Source: Chloroflexota bacterium (GTDB lineage Bacteria; Chloroflexota; Anaerolineae; JAAYZQ01). Taken from it: 59,895 nucleotides of DNA. Every line of letters begins with the position of its first letter. Positions within the stretch are counted from its first letter, which is position 1. Below are positions 15,229 through 23,503 of this stretch, piece by piece. Position numbers and translations under genes: made by a program. Below the pieces are notes generated by a model. That model had not been told where the DNA came from. It worked only from the letters and a program-made list of their open reading frames with translations, and made no database searches. The stretch covers positions 1-59,895 of the forward strand of contig JAGVRI010000009.1 of the NCBI GenBank assembly GCA_018606645.1. The letters run 5' to 3'.

Positions 15229-16611
15229 TCAATCGCCGTCGCTTTCCATGGGAGCGGTGGGCACAAAGCGTCCCCGGCCCGCCGTTCCGACAAATTCCCC
15301 GTCACGGACGATCACCTCTCCCCGGGAAAGCACCAGGATGGGGTAGCCGTGCACCTCCCAGCCCTCGTAGGGGCAGTAATCCACGTTCTGGTGCAATGTC
15401 CGGTACGAGAGGGGCACCCGCCGCTCCGGGTCAAAGATCACCAGGTCGGCATCGGCCCCCACCGACAGAGTACCCTTGCGCGGGGCCAGGCCAAAGCGGC
15501 GGGCCGGATGGGTGCAACACACCTCCACCCACCGCTGCGGACTCAGCCGCCCGCTCCGCACCCCATAGGTGTAGAGCAGAGCCAGTCGGGTTTCGACCCC
15601 CGGCGCGCCGCCCGGGATGCGGGAGAAATCGGCCAGTCCCCGCGTTTTTTGCGTCGCATAGAAAAAGGGACAATGGTCGGTGGCGACCGTGTCCACCTCG
15701 CCGGCAGCCAGGCCGGCCCACAAGGCGGCCCGGTCCGCCTCAGAACGGAGCGGAGGGGCCATGACAAATTTGGCCCCCTCGAATCCAGGGCGATGATACT
15801 CCTGCTCGTCCAGCAAAAGATACTGGGGACAGGTTTCGACCCACACCCTCTGATTCCGGGCGCGGGCGGCGCGGACCGCCTCCAGGCCAAGGGCGCAGGA
15901 CAGATGGGCCAGGACAACCGGGGTGTCGGTGAGCCAAGCCAGGGCCAACAGGCGGTGGACTGCCTCGGCTTCCATCAAGGCCGGTCGGGTCCGGGGATGG
16001 TTCTCCGGGCCGGTGCGGCCCTCGGCCAGCGCCTGGGCGGTCAGATAGGCGATGGCGTGGTGGTTCTCGGCGTGGACCAAAGCGCGACCGCCGTGGGCGC
16101 GCAGTGCGGCCAGCACCCGCAACAGGTCTCCATCCCCCAGGCGCAGCCGGTCGTAGGCCATGTAGAGCTTGAAGCTGGCCGCGCCGGACTCGATCGAGGC
16201 CGGTACCTCGGCCAGGGTCTGGTCGTCCGCGCGGCAGAGGGTCATGTGCAACCCATAGTCAATCACCACCCGTCCCTCCGCCTCGGCCCGCCGCTCGGCC
16301 AGCGCCTCGACCAACGATTGGCCAGGGCGCGGTTCGGCAAAATCAATGACCGTGGTCGTCCCTCCACAGGCAGCAGCCACGGTCCCGGTGGTAAAGTCGT
16401 CGCTGGAGATCAGATCGCCCAGCGGCATCTGGAGATGCACATGCTCATCCACCGCGCCGGGGAGAACCAGCATCCCGCTGGCGTCAATCACCTCCCGGCC
16501 GACCAGGCCGGTGCCAATGGCGGCGATCCGACCGTCGGCAATGCCCACATCGCCGCGGCAGGTTGCTTCGGCGGTGACGATCAACCCGTTCGACACTACC
16601 CGATCGAACAT
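15229..16611 (-). CDS. Dihydropyrimidinase/hydantoinase-type cyclic amidohydrolase
   Basis: This 460-residue metal-dependent hydrolase should open a cyclic amide such as dihydropyrimidine, hydantoin or allantoin. The binuclear metal site is visible: the HVH of PGAVDEHVHLQMP, the carboxylated lysine in SFKLYMAY, LVHAENH, LAHLSC, and the aspartate in VATDHCPF. The frame starts GTG-ATG; the ATG at 16611 overlaps the stop of the FdhD gene (TGATG), while the GTG at 16614 would give a four-base overlap, so both are plausible and the gene is translationally coupled to fdhD. A GGGGTGGGGAG stretch supplies the ribosome site. Pairing with FdhD recalls purine or hydantoin degradation clusters that contain molybdenum hydroxylases, but no hydroxylase is present here. 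Confidence 0.88.
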   Translation of the reverse strand: MFDRVVSNGLIVTAEATCRGDVGIADGRIAAIGTGLVGREVIDASGMLVLPGAVDEHVHLQMPLGDLISSDDFTTGTVAAACGGTTTVIDFAEPRPGQSLVEALAERRAEAEGRVVIDYGLHMTLCRADDQTLAEVPASIESGAASFKLYMAYDRLRLGDGDLLRVLAALRAHGGRALVHAENHHAIAYLTAQALAEGRTGPENHPRTRPALMEAEAVHRLLALAWLTDTPVVLAHLSCALGLEAVRAARARNQRVWVETCPQYLLLDEQEYHRPGFEGAKFVMAPPLRSEADRAALWAGLAAGEVDTVATDHCPFFYATQKTRGLADFSRIPGGAPGVETRLALLYTYGVRSGRLSPQRWVEVCCTHPARRFGLAPRKGTLSVGADADLVIFDPERRVPLSYRTLHQNVDYCPYEGWEVHGYPILVLSRGEVIVRDGEFVGTAGRGRFVPTAPMESDGD

Positions 16612-17615
16612 CACTCCCCACCCCTACTCTGCTCTGACGAACCCGGTCCGCCCGTCTGCGCAGAGGCGATCCGCCAGCCGTGGGTATACACATTCAACGT
16701 TTTCCCCCGCAGGTAGCCCAGCAGGGTGCAATGGAGCGCTTCGGCCAGCTCAACGGCCAGGGAGGTCGGGGATGAAATGGAGGCGATGATCGGCACGCCC
16801 AGGCGCACCCCCTTGGCGACCATGTCGTAACTGGCCCGACCGGTGCTGACCAGGATCTTGTCCTTCAGCGAAATGCCGCGCAACAGGCAGTAGCCGGTGA
16901 CCTTGTCCACCGCATTGTGCCGGCCCACATCTTCACAGACGACGATCGTCCGGCCTTTCGCGTCAAAGACCGCCGCGGCGTGGATGCCGCCCGCCGCTCG
17001 ATAGGCAGCCTGCTGCCGGGTGATCTGGGCCGGCAGATGCACCAGTATCTCGGGCCTGATCCGCATCTCGGATTGAACCGGGGGCAGGTTTTCGATCAAC
17101 ACCCTGGCGTTGGCCCGGCCGCAGCCGGAACGGATCAACTGGGCCGTGTCAGGGACCGCCATCGCGCCAGTCGCCCCCGGCATCAAGATCACGTCCACCC
17201 GGTTGCGCGACTCATCCAGCGCATCGCCCTCGACCGCCTCATCGGGGAGCGCCCGACCGCAGTGGCGGATCAGGGCGATGTCCATCAGGTCGGCGACCAG
17301 GCCCTCGCCCAGGCAGAATCCGGCGGCCAATTCCTTCTCCCAGCCCGGGGTGCGCATCAGGACCGCCACCGGCCGGCCGTTCAACCGGATCTCTAACGGC
17401 TCTTCCATCACCACGCCGGCCTGGAGGGTGTGGGACCCACAGTCGGTGAGCCGCCAGACGGGGTGGGAGATAATCCCGATCGAATCGGTTGCTTCCAGGC
17501 GATGGGAATCGGCGAAGCGTCTCAAGGGTTCCTCAAACAGAAGGCCCTCACCAGGTGGTACCTCCGGCTCTGGCAAGGCCCTGGTCACCGGGACAGCGTG
17601 CGGATGGATGCTCAA
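16611..17615 (-). CDS. fdhD: FdhD-like sulfurtransferase for molybdenum/tungsten enzymes
   Basis: FdhD moves sulfur from a cysteine desulfurase to the bis-MGD cofactor of formate dehydrogenase. The family core is clear: VMEEPLEIRLNG, ELAAGFCLGEGLV, GGIHAAAVFD, EDVGRHNAVDKVTG, and VSTGRASYDMVAK. The CxxC motif that carries sulfur in E. coli FdhD is here SGCGRAN, with a single cysteine, so the second sulfur-handling cysteine is absent. About 60 residues precede the usual family start; the TTG at 17615 overlaps the LCP stop (TTGA) but has a weak ribosome site, so the true start may be further in. No formate dehydrogenase lies nearby; the aldehyde oxidoreductase at 26.5-28.2 kb is the only Mo/W enzyme in view. 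Confidence 0.88.
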   Translation of the reverse strand: MSIHPHAVPVTRALPEPEVPPGEGLLFEEPLRRFADSHRLEATDSIGIISHPVWRLTDCGSHTLQAGVVMEEPLEIRLNGRPVAVLMRTPGWEKELAAGFCLGEGLVADLMDIALIRHCGRALPDEAVEGDALDESRNRVDVILMPGATGAMAVPDTAQLIRSGCGRANARVLIENLPPVQSEMRIRPEILVHLPAQITRQQAAYRAAGGIHAAAVFDAKGRTIVVCEDVGRHNAVDKVTGYCLLRGISLKDKILVSTGRASYDMVAKGVRLGVPIIASISSPTSLAVELAEALHCTLLGYLRGKTLNVYTHGWRIASAQTGGPGSSEQSRGGE

Positions 17616-19120
17616 GGGAGCGAAAGCAGAAAATCCTGGCCGACAATGACGCGGATATCGATCTGGCTGCGCAGGTTGGTACTGGAACGCACATTTTCCG
17701 GGGTGACGCCAAACCTGGCGATCAATCGTTCCAAGGTGTAGGTTTTCCCGGTATAGTCCACGATCACCGTGTTGGGATAGTCCATCCGGTCGGCATCACC
17801 AAACTCTACGACCTGGTATCCCTCTTGCATCAGCATCGCCGCCACCCGGGCGGCAAAGTTGGGTTCAGACGTGCCGTTCTGCACAGCGATGCGCGCCCCC
17901 TCCTGGGCCAACTTTTGCAACTCCTCGACCTGCACGGGAGCCAGGGTCGGGGTGGGAGTCGGAGGCGCGGCCACGGTCGGCGCCACGGCCACCGCAGGAG
18001 ACCCGAACAGATCGACCACCAGTTGGTGGATCAGGTCCCATTTGGGCAGTTGCACTGCCGCGCCATCCGGACGGCGATAGCCATACACGTATGGTTTCTC
18101 GAGGACCACCTGTTGGACATTGGCTCCATCCACCTGCGGTGCCAGCCGGGCCAGTTCGACCATCTCCTCCAGGGTCATGTCGGTGCGGACCATGTTCCCC
18201 ATGGTTTCCACCAGCGAAGGCAGCTTGGGGATCATGTTCAGGCTCAAGGCCTTCTCGCGGATGGCCAGCAGGATCAGTTGCTGGCGGTGGGCCCGATCAA
18301 AATCGCTGGTGCTCATTCGCGAACGGGCATACTCCAGCGCCCGCTGGCCGTTCATGTGCTGCCAGCCGGCGTTGAAATGGACCGTCTTCATGCCGTAGGG
18401 ATCGCCGGGCCGGGGATCGGGAAACTGGCTGTCGTGCAGGGCGCGCGGCACATTGACGTCAATGCCCCCCAGGATATCCACGATCTTTTCAAAGCCCTGA
18501 AAGTCCACCATGATGTAATAGTTGATGGGGATGCCAAAGTTGGCCTCGATGGTCCGTTTGAGGAGGGCCGGGCCGCCGCCGGGATATTTGCGCGAATAGC
18601 CATACACATTGGCCACGTTGATCCGGTCCTCGCCATAGCCGGGGATCTCGACCTGGAGGTCGCGGGGGATAGAGAGCATGACCGCCGTCTTGTTGAGCGG
18701 ATCGACGCTGACAATCATGATCGTATCGGTGCGATACCCCCAGCCGGTGCCTCCCCGTCGGTCGATCCCCAGCAATAACACATTGATCCGGTTCGGGTCC
18801 ACCATCGGCGCCGGCGGCGGGGCAAATGCGAACGCCGCCCCGGACACCGGGGTCATCTCCGGCATCTGCGGCGGCGGTTCATCCACCTCTCCCCCGCCCG
18901 CGGCCTCGGCGCGCGGCTGGACCGGAAGTCGCAACTCGGGAAAGGCCGGCAGTTCCGCCCGCGCCACGATCGCCCGAACTGTGGCATAGAACAGATAGCC
19001 GGAATACAACCCACCGACCAAAAAGACGATCAAGAACAGACTGACAAACAATCGCAGCCACCATGGAGGACGGCCGCGTTTCCTGGACACATTCTGTTGT
19101 CGGACTGCGGTGATACCCAA
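17612..19120 (-). CDS. LytR-CpsA-Psr (LCP) family wall-polymer ligase with LytR_C domain
   Basis: LCP proteins attach undecaprenyl-linked polymers to peptidoglycan. After a basic N-terminus there is one membrane helix (residues about 20-42), a Pro-rich stalk, the LCP domain (about 110-265) with the arginine- and aspartate-rich motifs LLGIDRRGGTGWGYRTDTIM and SIPRDLQVEIPG, the RALEYARSRMSTSDFDRAHR segment, then a Pro/Thr linker and a LytR_C domain (about 405-500, ARIAVQNGTSEPNFAARVA). The frame is open well upstream, but a TTG at 19120 sits four bases after GGAGG and just before the membrane helix, so it is the preferred start (502 residues). The gene leads a three-gene unit with fdhD and the amidohydrolase, a mix with no obvious common pathway. 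Confidence 0.9.
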   Translation of the reverse strand: MGITAVRQQNVSRKRGRPPWWLRLFVSLFLIVFLVGGLYSGYLFYATVRAIVARAELPAFPELRLPVQPRAEAAGGGEVDEPPPQMPEMTPVSGAAFAFAPPPAPMVDPNRINVLLLGIDRRGGTGWGYRTDTIMIVSVDPLNKTAVMLSIPRDLQVEIPGYGEDRINVANVYGYSRKYPGGGPALLKRTIEANFGIPINYYIMVDFQGFEKIVDILGGIDVNVPRALHDSQFPDPRPGDPYGMKTVHFNAGWQHMNGQRALEYARSRMSTSDFDRAHRQQLILLAIREKALSLNMIPKLPSLVETMGNMVRTDMTLEEMVELARLAPQVDGANVQQVVLEKPYVYGYRRPDGAAVQLPKWDLIHQLVVDLFGSPAVAVAPTVAAPPTPTPTLAPVQVEELQKLAQEGARIAVQNGTSEPNFAARVAAMLMQEGYQVVEFGDADRMDYPNTVIVDYTGKTYTLERLIARFGVTPENVRSSTNLRSQIDIRVIVGQDFLLSLP

Positions 19121-19196
19121 AGCACCTCCAACGATTGCCCGGCCTCGGCCTCCGTCGGCACCGAGCGCCCGGCAGATCTGGGCAAGCGTCACGGCG

Positions 19197-19202
19197 ATTA
19201 TA
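19197..19202 (-). promoter_or_regulatory. Extended -10 promoter of the LCP gene
   Basis: The minus strand reads TGGTATAAT, giving a start of transcription about 70 bases before the TTG at 19120. It lies 40 bases from the divergent promoter of the CapA-like gene. Confidence 0.7.
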
Positions 19203-19241
19203 CCACATTTTCCCCGCATCGCAAAAAAACCGGAAAGCGGG

Positions 19242-19247
19242 TATAAT
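19242..19247 (+). promoter_or_regulatory. -10 element of the CapA-like gene
   Basis: A perfect TATAAT about 34 bases before the ATG at 19281, with an A-tract (19223-19229) upstream. The -35 box is poor. Confidence 0.6.
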
Positions 19248-19280
19248 AAGGTCACCGAGGGACTTAAGAGGCGGCAACCG

Positions 19281-20948
19281 ATGGGCGACAACAACGTCAG
19301 AGGACGACTGGGGCTCCTGGTCCTGATCGGCGTCGAACTGATCGGGGCCACGGTGGTCCTGTGGTGGGCGTCTGGACTGCTTCAGGGGGAAGACAGGCCT
19401 CCCCAGGACCTCCCTGATTCCCACGCCGAAGGAACGCCTTCCCCACCGGTCCGGGTGTGGATGGCCGAGGGGGTGCCGCTGGATGTGGAACGCGCCGTTG
19501 GCGAGTGGCTGGACCGGCAGCGCGGTGGATGGACCCGAGCCGAGCGCTCCACGGCAGACCTGGTCGTGGACTGGCAGAAGGGGGCGACTACCCGTCCCCT
19601 GGCCGAGATCATCCTGGTGCCGGTCGCGCCCTTTTCGACGGTGGACCAGGAGGTCTCCCTGCGCGAACTGCGCCGCGCCTGGTCCGAGCCCTTCGAGGCC
19701 GGGCAGATGATCTCTCGTCTGCTCGTTTCTCCCGAGACACTGGCGCCGGTAACGGCGCTATGGGGCCCGCCGGGCGAGGGAGCGGCGCTGTCGGTCATCC
19801 CCGCCCAGGAACTCGCCGCTCAATTGTGGGCCACGCCCAATGCTGTCGCCATCGTCCCTTTTCAGCAACTGGAACCGCGCCTGAAGGTCCTGACCTTGGA
19901 AGGGCAGTCGGTGTTGGATCGCACCATGGACCCACAGCGGTATCCGCTGCGCGTTCCGCTCTGGGTGGATGGAGCCCCGGAGCTGGCTGACGCCCTGGCT
20001 GCCTGGCTGGAAGAAAAGCGCCTGACCAGCAACCGGCACCCGGAACACCTCACCGAGTTGATGATGACTGGCGTGACCGCCCTGACCCGCCATCTGGCGG
20101 TGGAGATGGAAGCGCGGAACGATGATGGCTGGCCGGCCCGCCGCATCGCCGGATTCCTGGCCGCCGCCGACCTGACCCATATCAGCAACGAAGTCTCCTT
20201 TGTCAGCCATTGTCAGGCCCAGGCCGAGACCCGGGTCTTTTGCTCCAGGCCGGAATACCTGGAGACCCTGCGCCTGGTGGGGGCCGACCTGGTGGAACTG
20301 ACCGGCAACCATAACCTCGATTGCGGTCCGGGGTATGCGCTCCAATCGCTGGAAGTCTATGCCAAGGCCGGGATGCGCACCTTTGGCGGAGGCCGAAACG
20401 CCGCCGACGCCCGCCAGCCGCTGCTGGTCACCCACCAGGGCAATCGCCTTGCCTTCCTGGGCTACAACCAGTTCGGTCCCGAGTATGCATGGGCCGGCGA
20501 GGACCGTCCCGGCGCGGCTCGTTTTTCCCTCTCGGTGGTGCAGTCGGATGTGGCTGCGATTCGAGATCAGGCCGATGTGGTGCTCGTGACAGTCCAGCAC
20601 ACGGAAGCGTACCAGCCGACGCCCTTGCCGGAGCAGGTGGCCGATTTTCGGGGAGTGATCGAGGCCGGCGCGGATGTGGTCATCGGCAGCCAGGCCCACC
20701 AACCCCAGGCGGTCGAGTTCTACGACGGGGGATTGATCCTGTACGGTCTGGGGAACCTCTTTTTCGATCAGCTCTGGTCAGAACCTACCCGCCAGAGTCT
20801 CATCGCCCGCCACTTCATCTACGAAGGACGCCTGATCTCGGTCCAGTTGATCCCGACGGTGATGGACTACCGCTACCAGGTCCACCTGGCCGATGCTGAA
20901 GAGCAGCGGGCCATTCTCCAAACCGTGTTCGATGCCAGCGGTTGGTGA
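19281..20948 (+). CDS. Membrane-anchored CapA/PgsA-like metallophosphatase-fold protein
   Basis: The 555-residue product has an N-terminal membrane helix (about 10-32), a poorly conserved domain (about 50-270) that looks like a periplasmic-binding type fold, and a C-terminal PGA_cap domain (about 285-550). The latter shows VELTGNHNLDCGPGYALQSL, QADVVLVTVQHTEAY, and VVIGSQAHQPQAVEFYDGGL, the metal-binding motif set of the capsule-synthesis phosphoesterase-like family. Members take part in poly-gamma-glutamate export or have unknown envelope roles. The ATG at 19281 follows GAGG and the membrane helix starts at once. It is divergent from the LCP gene, so both may be envelope-related. The exact activity is uncertain. 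Confidence 0.82.
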   Translation: MGDNNVRGRLGLLVLIGVELIGATVVLWWASGLLQGEDRPPQDLPDSHAEGTPSPPVRVWMAEGVPLDVERAVGEWLDRQRGGWTRAERSTADLVVDWQKGATTRPLAEIILVPVAPFSTVDQEVSLRELRRAWSEPFEAGQMISRLLVSPETLAPVTALWGPPGEGAALSVIPAQELAAQLWATPNAVAIVPFQQLEPRLKVLTLEGQSVLDRTMDPQRYPLRVPLWVDGAPELADALAAWLEEKRLTSNRHPEHLTELMMTGVTALTRHLAVEMEARNDDGWPARRIAGFLAAADLTHISNEVSFVSHCQAQAETRVFCSRPEYLETLRLVGADLVELTGNHNLDCGPGYALQSLEVYAKAGMRTFGGGRNAADARQPLLVTHQGNRLAFLGYNQFGPEYAWAGEDRPGAARFSLSVVQSDVAAIRDQADVVLVTVQHTEAYQPTPLPEQVADFRGVIEAGADVVIGSQAHQPQAVEFYDGGLILYGLGNLFFDQLWSEPTRQSLIARHFIYEGRLISVQLIPTVMDYRYQVHLADAEEQRAILQTVFDASGW

Positions 20949-20993
20949 CGTGCAGTTTCTGTTTCGCAGCATCCGTCCAGGTTGGGCAGCGGC

Positions 20994-21356
20994 TTATCCT
21001 CTAACCCTGACACGTTCCTCTTCCACAACCCACAGATGCCGTTCCAGGGGTTCTCGCGAAAGTAGGGGGATCAGACGATCGATGATTTGCAGGACATGGA
21101 ACTTGTCCTGACGCTGCAGTCGCAGAACGACCAAGCCCGGGTACTCGGCAGGTGGGTACGCCCGAATATCTAAGTCGGTGTCCATGGTGAGGAATGCCCG
21201 TCGCTCGCACTGGCACACTGTCGCAATGACCGTATCCGGTGATCCGCCCAGCCGCTCTTCCGACACGGTCACCGCATCGTACCCTGCCCGCTTTAAATAC
21301 TCGGCGGCTTCGGCGGGCAAATTCTCGTCGACCTTGAAACGAAGCTGGCCTGGCAT
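20994..21356 (-). CDS. DUF5615 PIN-like toxin of a toxin-antitoxin pair
   Basis: This 120-residue protein begins with a DENLP motif (FKVDENLPAEAAEYLKRAGY), then GSPDTVIATVCQCERRAFLT and MDTDLD, the acidic residues of the PIN-like DUF5615 fold. PIN-like proteins are typically RNases; activity here is inferred. Its start lies five bases after the stop of the DUF433 gene, the usual order of antitoxin first. The length is normal and all expected acidic residues are present, so it should be functional. Confidence 0.85.
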   Translation of the reverse strand: MPGQLRFKVDENLPAEAAEYLKRAGYDAVTVSEERLGGSPDTVIATVCQCERRAFLTMDTDLDIRAYPPAEYPGLVVLRLQRQDKFHVLQIIDRLIPLLSREPLERHLWVVEEERVRVRG

Positions 21357-21361
21357 GTTTG

Positions 21362-21595
<234 letters not shown>

Positions 21596-21671
21596 TTACC
21601 CTCCTTCGTTGAAAATAGACCGCAATTGAAATCGCCCCTGAAGAGCCCTGGCCTGGCTGGCCTCCGCTGCA

Positions 21672-21700
21672 GCGTGCGCAAGCCATAGGCTTACGCACGC
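21672..21700. repeat. Hairpin in the toxin-antitoxin leader
   Basis: GCGTGCG and CGCACGC, with AAGCC and GGCTT inside, form a 13-position stem with one mismatch and a three-base loop. It lies between the promoter (21776-21804) and the antitoxin ATG, so it would form in the mRNA leader. The rest of 21590-21995 holds only the promoter, small inverted repeats and a terminator. Confidence 0.55.
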
Positions 21701-21775
21701 CTGGACAAACCGGGGGTTTGCCCTACCCACAGCATCACAGGCACGGCTTCGGCTTATGGCCCACTGTCGCCCAAC

Positions 21776-21804
21776 ATTATACCCCGCCTTCCCTCGAACG
21801 TCAA
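21776..21804 (-). promoter_or_regulatory. Promoter of the DUF433/DUF5615 operon
   Basis: The minus strand reads TTGACG (21804-21799), 17 bp, TATAAT (21781-21776). Transcription should start near 21769. Confidence 0.8.
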
Positions 21805-21892
21805 GATGCGTTTGCCCTGCCAGACACGCGAGCGCGCAATCTTGCGGAAATACCAAGCCCCCGTGGCTTAATGGATGACCGGCAAGGCGAAC

Positions 21893-21923
21893 AAAGCGGG
21901 GGGCATGCAACCATGCCCCCCGC
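21893..21923 (-). terminator. Terminator after the lactonase-like MBL gene
   Basis: A perfect 12-bp stem (21896-21907 with 21912-21923) has a four-base loop. On the minus strand it runs into TTTGTT. It ends the minus-strand gene group that begins near 28.6 kb. Confidence 0.85.
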
Positions 21924-21995
21924 CGCCTGATTCTTGCGTCCGGCCGACCGGGGACGCGCCAGCAACTGTGAAAAGGTGCAAGCTCGCCGTGACGA

Positions 21996-22781
21996 CTACT
22001 CGTAGTACTCCGGTGCGTGCTTCAGCTTGGCCCAGGAATCGGGGTCGTGGCCGGTGATGATCCGCACCCCGTGGACCCGCTGCAGGTTGCGCATCTTTTT
22101 GATCGACTTGACGCAGTCCGGCGGGCTGTAGACCAGACCCGGCAGGACGTCCTCATTCAGGATCTCGGTGGTGTAGATGCTGTCGCCGGTCAGCAAGGTC
22201 GGGCCCCACTTGTCCAGGTACACCAGGAGGGACTGGTGGCCGGGCGTGTGGCCGGGGGTGAACACGATCTTGACCTTGCCATCGCCCAGGACATCGTAAA
22301 AGTCTTCCTGGTGTCCTTCCAGCAGGTACCAGTTCAGGTACGGCTTGTCAAAGTCGGCGCGGATGTAGGCTGCCCTCTGATAGAAATCGGGCACGTAGGC
22401 GTACTGCATTTCGGCCCGCTGGACGTAGTAGGTGGCGTTGGGGAAGGCGCCGCAGCCGCCGGCGTGGTCCAGGTGCAGGTGGGAGAAGATGACGTGGGTG
22501 ATCTGCTGGGGCGTGATGCCGAGCTTGGCCAGTTGGTTGACCACATACTGATCCTCGGTCATGATCGGATCGTAGGCGGCCACCGTGCCGGCTCCCCAGT
22601 GCTTGACCTTGTCCCGCGCCACCTCCAGCGCGTTGCCCGTGTCGTACAGGATTTTGGCATCCTTATGCTCGATCAGGAAGAAGGGGACCGGGACGTCAAA
22701 GGGGACTCCCACCCCACGGCCCATGGTGAAGAGGTGCTTCTGGCTCTTCAGAATCCCGCATTCGAACATATAGAGTTTCAT
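21996..22781 (-). CDS. MBL-fold hydrolase of the N-acyl-homoserine lactonase (AiiA/AttM-like) type
   Basis: The 261-residue product has the metallo-beta-lactamase metal motif SHLHLDHAGG (H101, H103, D105, H106), the later ligand histidine in TPGHTPGH (H178), D200 in LLTGD and a final histidine in ITGHDPDSW. The beginning MKLYMFECGILK and the FDVPVPFFLIEHKDAKILYD segment are typical of AiiA/AttM-type lactonases. It may open lactones other than homoserine lactones: its neighbours are aldehyde, acyl-CoA and alcohol dehydrogenases, so a role on a hydroxy-acid lactone (for example from 4-hydroxybutyrate) is equally likely. It starts at ATG with a GGAG site. Confidence 0.85.
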   Translation of the reverse strand: MKLYMFECGILKSQKHLFTMGRGVGVPFDVPVPFFLIEHKDAKILYDTGNALEVARDKVKHWGAGTVAAYDPIMTEDQYVVNQLAKLGITPQQITHVIFSHLHLDHAGGCGAFPNATYYVQRAEMQYAYVPDFYQRAAYIRADFDKPYLNWYLLEGHQEDFYDVLGDGKVKIVFTPGHTPGHQSLLVYLDKWGPTLLTGDSIYTTEILNEDVLPGLVYSPPDCVKSIKKMRNLQRVHGVRIITGHDPDSWAKLKHAPEYYE

Positions 22782-22870
22782 CGTTCCTTTCTCCTTTCTT
22801 TATACAAAATACTCGGTTCCTAACCCAACTGCCTCCCAATGATTGAACCCAATTGCCTGATAAACTCGGC

Positions 22871-23356
22871 TCATTTCTTCTGGAACCAGGTGGGGATGGT
22901 CACCGACAGCCACCCCAGACCAAGGCCGATCAACAATCCCAGTAGCGTGTAGCCGATATTGGCCAAGGCGAAAAAGTTGTCGGTCTTGAACTTGCCGAAG
23001 GTGAAGGCAAAGAAAGTGGCAAAGGCAGAAAATGCCGCCGGGGCGAGGGCCATCGGCTCCCAGTTCATGAGCAGGACCAGCACCAGGGCAGCGAGACCGA
23101 CCAGGATCGAGATCAAAATGATCCCCAGTTCGCCCTGGACCTTGAGGCCGTAGAGGGTCAGATGGCCGAAAATGACGCCGACAATGATCGGCAGGCCCGC
23201 TTTCACCAACGCTTTGGTGTCCCCTCCGGCCACAAAGAAAAATGCCCAGCCAACAAAACCCGCCCACGTCGGCCAGCCCAGCTTGATCGACAGATAGGTC
23301 CAGATAGCAGCCAGGATGCCGACGCTCAGAGACAACGGAACGAACTTGAGCTTCAT
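22871..23356 (-). CDS. DUF1097 integral membrane protein
   Basis: The 161-residue protein is almost wholly hydrophobic with five or six predicted membrane helices (for example WAGFVGWAFFFVAGGDTKAL and LLGLLIGLGLGWLSVTIPTW). It matches the DUF1097 family, of unknown function; E. coli YcdZ is a member. Its place between the lactonase-like and iron alcohol dehydrogenase genes suggests a transport or permeation role for a small metabolite of the group (inference). Confidence 0.75.
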   Translation of the reverse strand: MKLKFVPLSLSVGILAAIWTYLSIKLGWPTWAGFVGWAFFFVAGGDTKALVKAGLPIIVGVIFGHLTLYGLKVQGELGIILISILVGLAALVLVLLMNWEPMALAPAAFSAFATFFAFTFGKFKTDNFFALANIGYTLLGLLIGLGLGWLSVTIPTWFQKK

Positions 23357-23503
23357 TTCTCCCTCCTTGTGAACCAGATTGTGCCCGAATTAGGGATCTG
23401 TTGAGCCTGCACCTCCTTCCCAGCCGATGGGACGCCTCCCTGACCTGTGGACTGAACGCCGGTCCCGACCCGCTATCGGTGCGGGGAGGGGCGCCTCCCT
23501 CCC

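Noticed and set aside
15196..16716. 506-codon plus-strand frame across the amidohydrolase gene
   Set aside because: It covers the opposite strand of a gene with a full metal-site motif set and crosses its boundary with fdhD.
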